Below, piece after piece: positions 54,440 through 63,656 of a stretch of 63,656 nucleotides of DNA. The notes beneath the pieces are model-generated. The model made no database searches. It worked only from the letters and a program-made list of their open reading frames with translations, and was not told the DNA's origin. Numbering within the stretch: the first letter of the stretch is position 1; every line of letters starts with the position of its first letter. The translations under genes and the position numbers were made by a program. Origin of the DNA: Planctomycetota bacterium (GTDB taxonomy: Bacteria; Planctomycetota; Planctomycetia; Gemmatales; Gemmataceae); the NCBI GenBank assembly GCA_009920765.1, contig RFZJ01000012.1:1-63656 (forward strand), given 5' to 3'.

Positions 54440-55834
54440 TCAAGCATCGGTAAATGGGCCTGCATTAATTTTCTTGAGTGCTTCGCGGAGTTTGACTCCG
54501 TTGATTTCCTGCACACTCTTGGTGGATGCAACCGACATCGCAGCAGCATGGCCAGCAGCTTCGCCCATCGCCATGGCTGTTACGGTTACCCGGGTTGATG
54601 CATGGGCGCCCCGGGTTGCAGAATGGCACCTCCCTGCAACTAAAAGGTTTTCCACTTTTTGTGGTAGTAACGCACGGTAGGGAATATCATAGGGTTCGGG
54701 CTGCACCTTTTTGGGATCGAAATTATTGGCACTGCCCACGGTTGTTTTATTCGGATGCAAATCGAGATACCAACAGCCTGTTGCTATCGCATCATCAAAC
54801 CTTTGATTTTTCATGAGGTTTTCTTCTGAAAGAACATGCTGCCCAATTATCCTGCGCGATTCCCTGACCCCTATCCATGGATAAGCCTCGATGAAATAAG
54901 AATTCTCAAATCCCGGAACTTCTTTTTTCCATGTGCGAAACATCGCATGGGCATCGGCACGGCCCTGCATTTCAGCACGGCTTAAATCTGCTGCATCCGT
55001 TGGGTTTGCAGGTACACGAACCCCATGGATATACACCTCATCATCACCATATAAAAACATCACACCCGGACCATAATAGAAAGGCAGATCACCTCGAACC
55101 ACAGCCTTGGCAAGTGCTTCCCTGCAATTCTTGCTCATGTCATTGTTCTTTTTCACATGGCCAATGCGAAAATGAAGAGTCAATGGCTGCACCTCGGTGT
55201 TTTGTTCGTAAGGCGCACCAGACCAGGCAGCAACATCAGCATCACCCGTACAATCAATCACCACTTTGGGATGAAAAGCAACCAAGCCATCCTTGTTTGC
55301 AACATGAACCGCCTTGATCCTTCCACCCATGGATTCAACACCACAGACAAAGGAATTAAATAGAATTGAGAGATTGTCTTTTTGTTCACGGAAAAGCTTA
55401 TCGAGAAGAAGTTTAAATTCAAAAGAGTTGGGAATAGTGGGGTTGTGTTTGGAAACAGTCCTGGCATCTGGAGCACATACCCCTGATTTAGAAAGAAGCT
55501 CGAGGGCAATTCCTCGCACCACGATTCGATTATCACGTATGTTGGCAATGCCATCAAAATAAGGCAGGCCAACACAAGTGATTATTCCGCCTGCGAATGG
55601 TGCTTTTTCAATGACCATCACCTTCGCGCCCGCCCGAGATGCCGCCAAGGCCGCTGCTGTACCCGCACATCCAGCGCCACAAACCAAGACATCTACCTTG
55701 ATATTTTTACCAGGTCTTAATCCTTGGGGGTCGTTAGCAGGGGCAGTATTGGATGCAACTACCACGGAAGCTGTTGCTGCGGTGGCTTTAATAAACTTCC
55801 TGCGGGTGGTAGGATTGTCGTGGATGTTATCCAT
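54440..55834 (-). CDS. Tat-exported FAD-dependent oxidoreductase
   Basis: A 464-residue flavoprotein of the FAD-oxidoreductase group common in Planctomycetota (PF12831-like). A twin-arginine signal (TTRRKFIKATAATASVVVA) is followed by the dinucleotide motif VLVCGAGCAGTAAALAAS and the VIEKAPFAGG segment, and a later VIDCTGDADVAAWSGAP that closes the FAD site. The C-terminal NLLVAGRCHSATRGAHASTRV is typical. The expected location is the periplasm. The substrate is not known. DUF1501 and PSD1 genes lie upstream on the same strand, 25 bp away, so all may belong to one transcript. Confidence 0.9.
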   Translation of the reverse strand: MDNIHDNPTTRRKFIKATAATASVVVASNTAPANDPQGLRPGKNIKVDVLVCGAGCAGTAAALAASRAGAKVMVIEKAPFAGGIITCVGLPYFDGIANIRDNRIVVRGIALELLSKSGVCAPDARTVSKHNPTIPNSFEFKLLLDKLFREQKDNLSILFNSFVCGVESMGGRIKAVHVANKDGLVAFHPKVVIDCTGDADVAAWSGAPYEQNTEVQPLTLHFRIGHVKKNNDMSKNCREALAKAVVRGDLPFYYGPGVMFLYGDDEVYIHGVRVPANPTDAADLSRAEMQGRADAHAMFRTWKKEVPGFENSYFIEAYPWIGVRESRRIIGQHVLSEENLMKNQRFDDAIATGCWYLDLHPNKTTVGSANNFDPKKVQPEPYDIPYRALLPQKVENLLVAGRCHSATRGAHASTRVTVTAMAMGEAAGHAAAMSVASTKSVQEINGVKLREALKKINAGPFTDA

Positions 55835-55859
55835 TTGCTCTTTCTTATGATTTAATTTA

Positions 55860-57350
55860 TCAGGCTAGAATTTCAAAGATGGGGGTACCATGATCTATAT
55901 CAAGCCGTTTTCTTCCCGGTATCACCAGTTTTTTATTATCGATACCCAGTAGGTGAAGAGTGGTGGCATGAAGGTCGGTGACATAATGACCTTCTCCAAG
56001 TGCATGATATCCTAGCTCATCGGTTGCACCATGGACATGACCTTTTTTGATTCCAGCCCCCGCCATCCAAATCGTGAAGCCATTGGGATGATGATCCCTG
56101 CCAGTCTTACCACCGCCCCTTAGCTCAAGCCCGGGTGTACGACCGAATTCGGTGCAAAAAACAACGAGCACATCTTCCATCATCCCACGTTGTTTAAGAT
56201 CCATGATCAACCCTGCAATGGGAAGGTCAATGGTTTCACATAGTCGTGTGTGGTTGGTTTTCAAATTCTGATGGGAATCCCAAACACCGTAGGCAGAAGG
56301 AAAAACCTGAATGAAGCGAACGCCTCGTTCCGCCATCCTTCGGGCTGCAAGAAGTCGCTGTCCTGCAATCTTGGTTGAATCTTTATCAAGGCCATAAAGT
56401 CGCTGAGTATGGGGGGTTTCATTGGAGAAATCCACAACCTCGGGGATGGCGGCCTGCATTCTAAATGCAAGTTCATAGGAATGAATGCGGGCCAGCAATT
56501 CCCTATCATTGGGGTAATTTACCGCAGCAAGGCTGTTTAGACGATGAATAAGGGCATATTCATCGCGTTGTTGTTCAAGGGTTTGGGAGGATTGTCGCTG
56601 ACCAAAAGGCAGCGGATTCTTTGGATCAAGCGCAATTGGAACGCCCGCATGCTTAGGCCCCAGATAAAGAGAATCGATGGAAGATTGGGTGGTTGAACGA
56701 GTGGGACCGCCTAGAACCACAAATTTTGGAAGATTCTGATTTAAGGTACCCAAACCAAAATGCGCCCATGAACCAATACATGGCTGCTGTTCATCGAGTC
56801 TGTGCCTTCCGGTGTGGATCTGGTTTTCAGCAGCATGGTCATTATCAGTGGTCCACATATTACGTACAAAGCAAAGTTCATCAACTTGCCTGGCCAGGTG
56901 GGGCCACCAGTCCGTGATTTCTATGCCGCTCTGCCCATGTTTTTTAAAACCAACCTGCATGGGGTAAATGGTGGGATAAACATCACGAATATTGATTTCC
57001 TCTGCTGCAACTGAGCGGAATCGCTTTTTGTGCAAAGGCGAATTCAATGGGTTTTCAAATGGAGTCTTGTCGAATGTCATGCCTGCATATTTATCGAGAG
57101 CGGGCTTTGGGTCGAACGTTTCCATATGGCTGTATCCGCCGGAAAGAAACACCCAAATGACTGATTTTGCCCTGGGTTTTACATGCGGAATACCCGTGGG
57201 CATATTTTCTGCTGTTTCCGCTTTAACCAAGCCATCATCTGCAAGCATTGCACCAAGCGCCATGCCTGTGCATCCCAGCCCAAAGTCCGAAAGAAAAGCC
57301 CTTCGTGATGTTGGATCATTATGATGATTTTTTCCATTCATGTCATTCAC
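55860..57350 (-). CDS. DUF1501 protein, partner of the PSD1 cytochrome
   Basis: A 496-residue DUF1501 protein with a Tat signal (TSRRAFLSDFGLGCTGMALGA). Family motifs are FLSGGYSHMETFDPKPAL, WTTDNDHAAENQIHTGRH, VVFCTEFGRTPGLELRGGGKTGRDHHP and the C-terminal TDLHATTLHLLGIDN. Its start overlaps the stop of the PSD1 gene by 4 bp (ATGA), a pairing conserved across the phylum that implies that both products work together in the periplasm. The function is unknown. Confidence 0.95.
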   Translation of the reverse strand: MNDMNGKNHHNDPTSRRAFLSDFGLGCTGMALGAMLADDGLVKAETAENMPTGIPHVKPRAKSVIWVFLSGGYSHMETFDPKPALDKYAGMTFDKTPFENPLNSPLHKKRFRSVAAEEINIRDVYPTIYPMQVGFKKHGQSGIEITDWWPHLARQVDELCFVRNMWTTDNDHAAENQIHTGRHRLDEQQPCIGSWAHFGLGTLNQNLPKFVVLGGPTRSTTQSSIDSLYLGPKHAGVPIALDPKNPLPFGQRQSSQTLEQQRDEYALIHRLNSLAAVNYPNDRELLARIHSYELAFRMQAAIPEVVDFSNETPHTQRLYGLDKDSTKIAGQRLLAARRMAERGVRFIQVFPSAYGVWDSHQNLKTNHTRLCETIDLPIAGLIMDLKQRGMMEDVLVVFCTEFGRTPGLELRGGGKTGRDHHPNGFTIWMAGAGIKKGHVHGATDELGYHALGEGHYVTDLHATTLHLLGIDNKKLVIPGRKRLDIDHGTPIFEILA

Positions 57351-60300
57351 CGGATGGTAACAAAATCGTTGTGATTAAAAAGTACCCTGATTAAAGCTGC
57401 CCTGTCCTTGAAATCCGACTTGGCAAGAAAAGTTTTACAAGTCGAGGATTCAGCAGGGGTGGGAGAACGCCCCAGCACTCTTTTAAATGCCAGATTAATA
57501 AATGCATCGTGGGATCCATCAACAGAGGATATATTTGAAACCTGCCCCCAGATTTCTTTTTCAATGCTGCCCGAAGCTTCGTGAATAATCACACTGTTGG
57601 TAAGAGCCAGAGCCTGCTGGGGAATGATGGTTCGTGTACGCCTGTAACAATCAAGAGTATCTGGTGCATCAAACAATTCTGAAAGCTTGCTTTTTCCACC
57701 ATCCTCAGGATAGGTGCTGTAATAAAGGCTGCGCTTGAAGGTGGAAAAAGCCTGTTCGTTTTCCAATTCCTGCCCCTTCATCTGCTGGCTTAATTTCCCG
57801 GAAAGATGAAAAATACTGTCGCGAACAACCTCCGCCTCCATGCGCCCTGTGTTCTTGTGCCAAAGCATAATGTTTTCTGGATCGGCCAACTGCGCCTTGG
57901 TGTTTTCAGAACTGGAGGAATTCTGTTTATAAGCATGACTGGTGACCATGAGCTTATGCAAATGTTTCATGTTCCAACCATTGTCCAACAATTCTGAAGC
58001 AAGCCAGTCAAGTAATTCGGGATGGGAGGGGGCCTTCCCGTTTCTTCCAAAATCAGCAACGGAGCTGACCAAGGGATTATGGAAATGTCTGGTCCAAATG
58101 TGATTGACTGCAACCCGTGCAGCCAAGGGATTGTTGCGATCAGTGATCCATAAGGCAAGGGCTTTCCTTCGACCTGAACTTTTTTCAGGAAACACAGGCG
58201 AAAACAAAGTGTAATCCTGAGAAGCTTTGGGATTTGCCCTCACCGTATTCGCTTTTTCAAGATTCGACTTAGCTGCAGCTATTTTTTTTGAAAGCACCTC
58301 GAGTTCTTTTGCAACCTTGGGAGGTGATTGATCCTTGGCCTCTTGAAACAGTATCTCCGCTTTTGCAAGGTCGGCCTCGGCCCTTAAAACTGCTGCTTTC
58401 TTCTCCAAGGTTGAAGCTTCCAAAACAACGATATTTGATTTTTGCTGGTCTTTGACTGCAAATTTCTCCACATCCGCCTTGATGCGAGCCTCCACACTTT
58501 TTAGTTCGGCCCTCGCAGCTTCTAATTCCAACTCGGCAACCAGCAAAGGAGCTTCTGCTTTTCTGACATCGTTTCTTGCATTTTCTAATTTTAGAAAAGA
58601 GGCCTGCAGAGAGGGATTGCAATCAGTTTCAGACACAAAGGAGCGTGCCCCGGCAGAATTCATCTGGGAACTTTCCCATCCCTGAATGCCTACAATATCT
58701 TTCCCACTTGCAAACGGGCTGTTTTCAAAGTCAAACGAAACCACTTTTGTATGCTCGGGGGAGTACAGGTTAAAATCATCAATCGCAGCCTTGCTTTTAG
58801 TCCTGGCATCAAAAAGAATTCCTTTGCCCTGATTACCCACGGGATTCCACTGATTAAGTGCGACAGAAACCTTTTGCAGGATGGTTTTTTCTTCTGGAAT
58901 TGATCTGATCGAGAGAAGGCATTGATCCGATTTGGGACGAATCTCCAACTGAACGAGAAAGGTATTCTGCCCTTTGGTTAAGTCGTAGGAACCCACATCA
59001 AATTCTACAAAGGATCCAGGTTTGTAAGAAATGATTCGGCCCTTTTCAAAGCCTACATACCCGGCAGTCAACCCCTTGGAAAAGTCCTTGACAAGTTGAA
59101 AATTGAAATGAGCATCTGCAAGAATCATTAATTTGAACTCGATCAGGGATCCTTCTTCCAGCGATTTAAGGGAAGCCAATGAATTGTACAAAACTCGCCT
59201 GCCTGTTGTGGAATCAAAGATCAGGGAACGAGAGCCTGAAAGAGCCCCGGAAAGTTTATTCTTTGCAACTTCCTGCAAAATGCGTGCATGATCCATCTCC
59301 GCTTTTTTCAAAGCATCCAACAACCCTTGCGGGGTCGGCTTCTTTGTCTCCAACTTTTCTGCATATGCCATTTCAGCTTTTTGCAGATTGTTCTGCGCAT
59401 CTAGAATCACCGACTTTTGAACATGCTCACGAGAACCCGGGTACCAGGAATTAATAGGAAGTGTGATTGGTTCAATCCTACCCATGAAACCTGAAAGAAA
59501 TGCAGGAACGCCGGGTTGGATATTACTCTTTTCTTTGACCAGGTTACGCTCATCACCACCGGTATAGAACTTTGTGGTTGCATTTAAATTTTTGTCATAC
59601 ACCCGCACAGAGCCAAGTCGTTGCACGGCACGAAGCTTGGAATAATCATATTCTTGGAATGGGCCGGGATCTGCTTCCCCTGGCTCACGATCCTGCCTGA
59701 GGCCTATAGGTTCAAAAAAGGCACGAAATTTAAAATAATCTTCATGGGTAATTGGGTCATATTTATGATCATGGCAATGGGCACAATTAAAGGTAAGCCC
59801 TAAAAAAGCCTTGCCTGTGTGCTCGACTATGCTACGCATCCAATCGTTGGGGTTAAGGGCATACCAATTCCGCACCAGATAACCGGTGGCATGAGCGGAG
59901 GATTGGTCCATGGGAAAAAACTCATCTCCAGCAAGCATCTCGTGAATCATCTGATCGTAACCTTTGTTGGAGTTCAAAGAATCTACAATCCAGTCGCGCC
60001 AGCGCCATATCTGCGGGGCACTGTTCCAGACATCCTGCACATACCTTCTGCCATGCCAATCAGCATATCGCCAAATGTCCATCCAGTGACGTGCCCATCT
60101 TTCGCCATGCCGCGGATCTGAAAGCAATAAGTCAACGATTTTTTCGTAGGCATCGGGTGAAGGATCTGCGAGAAATGCGTCAATTTGTTCAAGTGTGGGG
60201 GGTATGCCCACCAAATCAAGAAACACCCTGCGAAGAAGAATTTGTTTTTCTGCAGGACTTTGCATTTGCAAACCCTTGCCTTCAAGCTTTGATGCAAGGA

Positions 60301-60766
60301 AGAGATCGATGGGGTTGTTGGAAACACCGGGATGCTTTGGAAGGGGAATATTTGGCCTAGGAATTTTTTGAAATGCCCAGTGCAACAGCGCATCTTTTTC
60401 GGGCATCTCATCAGACGGAGCTAATGCACCGTTGATAATCCATGTTTTAATTTTTTCAATCTGGCCAGGCTCAAGAGATTTACCTTCCGGAGGCATGCGA
60501 AGGCTGGCATCATGATCACTCACCTTATGAAACAACAGGCTTTTATCAAATTTTTTAGGTACCAGAACCGAACCGCTTGTCCCACCTTTTATCATGAAGG
60601 CTACAGTATCGAGACGCAGTCCCGATTCCTGTTTCAAAGCCCCATGGCAGGCATAGCATCGTTCGCGAAATAATGGTTTGATGTCTTTAAGGTAATCAAC
60701 ACCAGTATTTGGTGGTGCATCAGCCAAGGCACCAAGCACCAACAAAATTTCATATAGCGCCCGCAT
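57347..60766 (-). CDS. PSCyt1-DUF1549-DUF1553 protein with LamG-like and coiled-coil insertion
   Basis: A 1139-residue exported protein. A signal peptide (YEILLVLGALADA) precedes a planctomycete cytochrome c domain with the haem motif CYACH. DUF1549 (PSCyt2) covers about 135-350 (PIDLFLASKL, HWMDIWRYADWHGR, FLGLTFNCAHCHDHKYDPI, another CxxCH), and DUF1553 (PSD1) the last 270 residues (AVNHIWTRHFHNPLV). Between them lies an expanded region with a jelly-roll-like part (about 520-715) and a long coiled coil at about 725-845 rich in Ala, Glu and Lys. ATG 60766 was chosen over TTG 60772. It is coupled to the downstream DUF1501 gene. Multi-haem content suggests extracytoplasmic electron transfer. 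Confidence 0.93.
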   Translation of the reverse strand: MRALYEILLVLGALADAPPNTGVDYLKDIKPLFRERCYACHGALKQESGLRLDTVAFMIKGGTSGSVLVPKKFDKSLLFHKVSDHDASLRMPPEGKSLEPGQIEKIKTWIINGALAPSDEMPEKDALLHWAFQKIPRPNIPLPKHPGVSNNPIDLFLASKLEGKGLQMQSPAEKQILLRRVFLDLVGIPPTLEQIDAFLADPSPDAYEKIVDLLLSDPRHGERWARHWMDIWRYADWHGRRYVQDVWNSAPQIWRWRDWIVDSLNSNKGYDQMIHEMLAGDEFFPMDQSSAHATGYLVRNWYALNPNDWMRSIVEHTGKAFLGLTFNCAHCHDHKYDPITHEDYFKFRAFFEPIGLRQDREPGEADPGPFQEYDYSKLRAVQRLGSVRVYDKNLNATTKFYTGGDERNLVKEKSNIQPGVPAFLSGFMGRIEPITLPINSWYPGSREHVQKSVILDAQNNLQKAEMAYAEKLETKKPTPQGLLDALKKAEMDHARILQEVAKNKLSGALSGSRSLIFDSTTGRRVLYNSLASLKSLEEGSLIEFKLMILADAHFNFQLVKDFSKGLTAGYVGFEKGRIISYKPGSFVEFDVGSYDLTKGQNTFLVQLEIRPKSDQCLLSIRSIPEEKTILQKVSVALNQWNPVGNQGKGILFDARTKSKAAIDDFNLYSPEHTKVVSFDFENSPFASGKDIVGIQGWESSQMNSAGARSFVSETDCNPSLQASFLKLENARNDVRKAEAPLLVAELELEAARAELKSVEARIKADVEKFAVKDQQKSNIVVLEASTLEKKAAVLRAEADLAKAEILFQEAKDQSPPKVAKELEVLSKKIAAAKSNLEKANTVRANPKASQDYTLFSPVFPEKSSGRRKALALWITDRNNPLAARVAVNHIWTRHFHNPLVSSVADFGRNGKAPSHPELLDWLASELLDNGWNMKHLHKLMVTSHAYKQNSSSSENTKAQLADPENIMLWHKNTGRMEAEVVRDSIFHLSGKLSQQMKGQELENEQAFSTFKRSLYYSTYPEDGGKSKLSELFDAPDTLDCYRRTRTIIPQQALALTNSVIIHEASGSIEKEIWGQVSNISSVDGSHDAFINLAFKRVLGRSPTPAESSTCKTFLAKSDFKDRAALIRVLFNHNDFVTIR

Positions 60767-60865
60767 GATCAAGCTTTCAAGTATCTTTATGTATTTATGC
60801 TGGTGTTAATCTTAAATCATTACGATGATTTATACACCTTTTAACCATTAAATCTGCGTTGTTTG

Positions 60866-62251
60866 TTAAGCCAGAATATCTGAAACAATACCTGTTTGAT
60901 CTATATCCTTGAGTCCTGGATCGATGATACCGAATTTTTTGCGGGGCTTCCCAACTGCTTCAAGAAGCGTCAGATAAAAATTCGCCATTGTTCGATGCTT
61001 TGTAGATTGATATTGAGGCAACTGAAGATAACGGCCGCCTTTTTTTAGTTTGCCCCCAAGATTGCCAAGCAACACCACAGGCCATTCATAAAGATTTGGA
61101 TGATGTGCATCACCCGAATCGCTGAGATAAATAATCAGCGTGTTATCAAGCATGGTGCCATCGCCCTCTTTTACAGCATCTAATTTTGAAGCAAGACCTG
61201 CAATTAATTTCGCATGATATTGTCGAACGGTCCTGAAACAATCTTCATAATTTTTGCCCTCCACCCCGCCACCATGACCATAATGATGCCCATCTACCGG
61301 AATACCAAGTTCCGGATAAGAGATATAATGCTGCCCGCCCCCACCTGAAACCAAAGTCACCACATTGGTTAGCCCGATAATCAACGAGGCTGCAGCGATT
61401 TCAAACTGGGCTTCAAGCCTGTTGGTTTCCGTGGGTTTTTTAAATCGATGCTCCAACTTCGGGGTGTTGGCCTTGAGAGAATCACGAATTGAATCGATTT
61501 TTGCCTGCCTGTCTCGCAATGATTCAAAAGCTTCTAGATACTGGTCAAACTTATGTTTTTCCTCATTAGCCAGAGCATTACGCGATTTCTTGACATCATT
61601 CGCCATGAAATCCAACAAATTGGTTTTCCTATCAAAGTCATCTTTGCCAGCCCCATCAGCAACACTTCCAAAAAGCCCTTTGAACGCTAGCTCAGGAGAA
61701 CATTGAATGGGAACAGCTTTACCAGGACCGGCTGCAGAAAAATTGTAATTCATCGTGTGTTCCAACTTGTTCATCAAACCCAAGCCAAGATGGGGCATGA
61801 TGCCAGGCAGTGCTTCACCAAGCGCAAGATCAATGGTTTGTGCCATCGGCCCCTTGTTGGCAGGGTAACAACCCAGGGCCCCATGATTTGCAGAGTGATC
61901 GCTAAGGGCGATACGCCCGGACAACCCTTGGACCAAAGTCAGCCTGTGCTTGAATGGGCTAAGTGGAGTCAATGCTGAATTAAGTTCGTAGTCCTTTAGG
62001 TCGAGCTCAATCGGGTTGTCGTTATTGGGTCTACCATCTTTTCCATCAGGCCTTCTTTTCACACCCACTGGAACAAGGTGGTTAGGGTTCATGCCGTTAC
62101 CTTGGATTACAAAAACAATTTTCTTGCGGATTGCAGAAGGACCTCCGCTTGCATGAGCTGCAAGCTGTAAAAGCACGGGTGATAGCAATGTTGCCCCTGC
62201 GCCAAGGGTAATATCCTTGATGAGATCCCTGCGAGAACTTTTATTGCTCAT
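60866..62251 (-). CDS. DUF1552 protein
   Basis: A 461-residue DUF1552 protein with a Tat-like signal (SSRRDLIKDITLGAGATLLSPVLLQ). Family segments include IVFVIQGNGMNPNHL, GLSGRIALSDHSANHGALG, VVTLVSGGGGQHYISYPELG, DGHHYGHGG and the C-terminal MANFYLTLLEAVGKP. DUF1552 proteins share features with DUF1501 and usually accompany DUF1592-type cytochrome proteins, as here: the start overlaps the stop of the upstream gene (ATGA, 62248-62251). Function unknown; periplasmic. Confidence 0.94.
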   Translation of the reverse strand: MSNKSSRRDLIKDITLGAGATLLSPVLLQLAAHASGGPSAIRKKIVFVIQGNGMNPNHLVPVGVKRRPDGKDGRPNNDNPIELDLKDYELNSALTPLSPFKHRLTLVQGLSGRIALSDHSANHGALGCYPANKGPMAQTIDLALGEALPGIMPHLGLGLMNKLEHTMNYNFSAAGPGKAVPIQCSPELAFKGLFGSVADGAGKDDFDRKTNLLDFMANDVKKSRNALANEEKHKFDQYLEAFESLRDRQAKIDSIRDSLKANTPKLEHRFKKPTETNRLEAQFEIAAASLIIGLTNVVTLVSGGGGQHYISYPELGIPVDGHHYGHGGGVEGKNYEDCFRTVRQYHAKLIAGLASKLDAVKEGDGTMLDNTLIIYLSDSGDAHHPNLYEWPVVLLGNLGGKLKKGGRYLQLPQYQSTKHRTMANFYLTLLEAVGKPRKKFGIIDPGLKDIDQTGIVSDILA

Positions 62252-63656
62252 TTTCCAGCTCCCTTGAAATCACTTTGATTTTCACTGATTGATCTTGTTA
62301 AAAAAGAATCCGAGGACAACAACGATACAACCAACGCCTTGAAGCTACCCTGGCTATCCACATAAGCTTTATCTGCCAGTTGAAGAGTCCTTGCATCAGC
62401 AAGGGTTTCATTCCTACCCAGGAAATACCGGAACACATGCCTGATAAAAACCTGCCTGACACGATCAGATTTTGCAAGCCTTTGAATCATTTCTCTTGGG
62501 TCATTGACCGGGCCGTTAAGAATTGCATCCCCACTGTAGGTGATCGACCCTTTGGTATTCAATTCAACTTCACGATGGATTGGTCCAAGGGGCTTTGCAT
62601 TCTTGTCGAAATTTTTGGCAGTGGCTTCAAGATCCAACACCGTTTCCGTAAGACGGAATCTTCCATAATGATCGAAATTTTCAAAGGGAAGGCCAAGGTC
62701 GTCCATCATGCGGTGACAATTCAAACAACTGTTTTCACGCGTTACTTTTAAACGTTCACGAAAGGGCAGGTGCTTTTCATCAGAAACCTGCGCAACCACG
62801 CCTATGGGAAGATCAGGTACTGTTCCTCCAAGCAATCTTTCACGCACCCAGCGACCCCTGCGCACCGGGTCGTTTTCAAAATTAGTGCTGAACGCAACCA
62901 ACCAACTCGGCTGCATCAGTACTCCAATCCTAGTGCCTTCGGGAAGCAAGGTTGGTTGAGTGGCGGGCCATTCCGGGACCCCATAAACAGATTCAATCCC
63001 CAGGAGTACCTTGTTATTTTTATCGGGCGGATTGGGAACAACCGCCCTAACCAGGTCCTCCATGCGAGTCTGTTTGTTCATTTTTTTTGCAGTATTGACA
63101 AACGAGACCCTGGTGGTGAGCAATTCACGTAGTACATCTTTATCTGTTTTTAAAACATGCAGAATCAACCTGTCCGTGTCCTCAACAAGAACACGGGGCT
63201 CGTGCATAAAACCCCTGGGTTTATCTTTGAACACATCGGTCGCATTAGCGTACTCAAAGTATTCACGAAAGAACCTGAGTATACGGGGATTTTCAAGCTT
63301 GGGATCTTCCAACATTCTTCGAACATGAAACTGAACCTGTTCCTTGGTGGTCAGTTCCCCCTTTTGTGCAGCTTGAAAAACCATTGAATCTTTTCTATCA
63401 CCCAAGGCAAGGCTGATTGCCCGCGCAAGATCCAAAGGCATGAGGACTTTGGCACCCGGGGCATCTTTATTGACAGCACCCTTTTCACTGCGAAACATTG
63501 CATCGCTTTTCAACAACACAGCTTGAAGCATCAACTTTATTGCTGCGGGTGTATCCCCGGATTGAGCACACTTCTTATAAAAGCCCAAATACTCTCCAAC
63601 TTCTTTTTCAGTGGGATTTCGTGAAATAACCAAGCGAAACTGCAATCCCAATGCAT
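62248..63656 (-). CDS. DUF1592/DUF1588/DUF1585 protein (partial)
   Basis: The C-terminal 469 or so residues of a large planctomycete cytochrome-like protein; the N-terminal part lies beyond the window. The order is DUF1592 (RILRFFREYFEYANATDVF), DUF1588 (RGRWVRERLLGGTVPDLP, with the haem-type motif CLNCH and PFENFDHYGRFR) and DUF1585 (VFIRHVFRYFLGRNET, then SLLSSDSFLTR). The reading continues to the window edge without a convincing start, so the TTG at 63651 is not a true start. It forms a translationally coupled pair with the DUF1552 gene. Probably periplasmic. Confidence 0.93.
   Translation of the reverse strand, partial: ALGLQFRLVISRNPTEKEVGEYLGFYKKCAQSGDTPAAIKLMLQAVLLKSDAMFRSEKGAVNKDAPGAKVLMPLDLARAISLALGDRKDSMVFQAAQKGELTTKEQVQFHVRRMLEDPKLENPRILRFFREYFEYANATDVFKDKPRGFMHEPRVLVEDTDRLILHVLKTDKDVLRELLTTRVSFVNTAKKMNKQTRMEDLVRAVVPNPPDKNNKVLLGIESVYGVPEWPATQPTLLPEGTRIGVLMQPSWLVAFSTNFENDPVRRGRWVRERLLGGTVPDLPIGVVAQVSDEKHLPFRERLKVTRENSCLNCHRMMDDLGLPFENFDHYGRFRLTETVLDLEATAKNFDKNAKPLGPIHREVELNTKGSITYSGDAILNGPVNDPREMIQRLAKSDRVRQVFIRHVFRYFLGRNETLADARTLQLADKAYVDSQGSFKALVVSLLSSDSFLTRSISENQSDFKGAGK

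Noticed and set aside
1..63656. CRISPR arrays, transposases, integrases, tRNA and rRNA genes
   Set aside because: None was seen in the sequence or in any plausible translation.

Overview
The window comes from a planctomycete (phylum Planctomycetota) of moderate, AT-leaning base composition. The assignment rests on families that are almost diagnostic for the phylum: two DUF1559 prepilin-like proteins, two DUF1501 proteins, a PSCyt1/DUF1549/DUF1553 cytochrome protein paired with DUF1501, a DUF1552 + DUF1592/DUF1588/DUF1585 pair, a neutral ceramidase, WD40 and FG-GAP repeat proteins and a membrane Ser/Thr kinase. No rRNA, tRNA, CRISPR array, phage or insertion sequence was found.

Layout. 1-6.4 kb: end of an unidentified gene, an FHA-GAF-class III cyclase (minus strand), then on the plus strand a promoter, a roughly 350-nt highly structured RNA, a FliA/WhiG-type sigma factor, a stand-alone response regulator, an RlmI-like rRNA methyltransferase and a secreted protein. 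6.4-10 kb: WD40 protein plus Ser/Thr kinase (minus). 10-13.5 kb: thiL, a secreted PQQ-type beta-propeller protein and a thiolase (plus). 13.4-21 kb: LON-domain protein, type II secretion F protein, GT39-type glycosyltransferase, an ABC exporter pair and a secreted LamG-metallophosphatase. 21-26.1 kb (minus): enolase-superfamily enzyme resembling cis-3-hydroxyproline dehydratase, a DPP-IV family peptidase and an EF-hand-containing PQQ-like propeller protein.

26.2-41.4 kb is one tightly packed minus-strand block of 14 genes with no gap above about 60 bp and several start/stop overlaps: Na+ symporter, aldehyde dehydrogenase, D-threonine aldolase-like PLP enzyme, hydroxyacyl dehydrogenase, secreted BNR-type protein, DapA/NanA-family lyase, HpcH-type aldolase, Gfo/Idh/MocA dehydrogenase, PhyH dioxygenase, HEAT protein, SDR, class III aminotransferase, cytoplasmic Asp-box sialidase-like protein and amidohydrolase. 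A divergent FadR-type (GntR/FCD) regulator sits at its head, and nested inverted repeats lie between the two. This looks like a complete inducible catabolic operon for an unidentified hydroxylated or amino carboxylate, possibly sugar-acid-like.

42-47 kb: DUF1501, membrane dipeptidase, glycerophosphodiesterase and ceramidase, a set consistent with scavenging of peptides and lipids. 47-50.5 kb: two DUF1559 prepilin-like genes around a small lipoprotein, with strong hairpins. 50.7-63.7 kb (minus): a frameshifted FG-GAP protein, CocE/NonD hydrolase, Tat-exported FAD oxidoreductase, the DUF1501-PSD1 pair and the DUF1552-DUF1592 pair; the last gene runs off the window.

The two items most worth following are the structured RNA at about 2224-2570 and the 14-gene catabolic operon with its putative operator.
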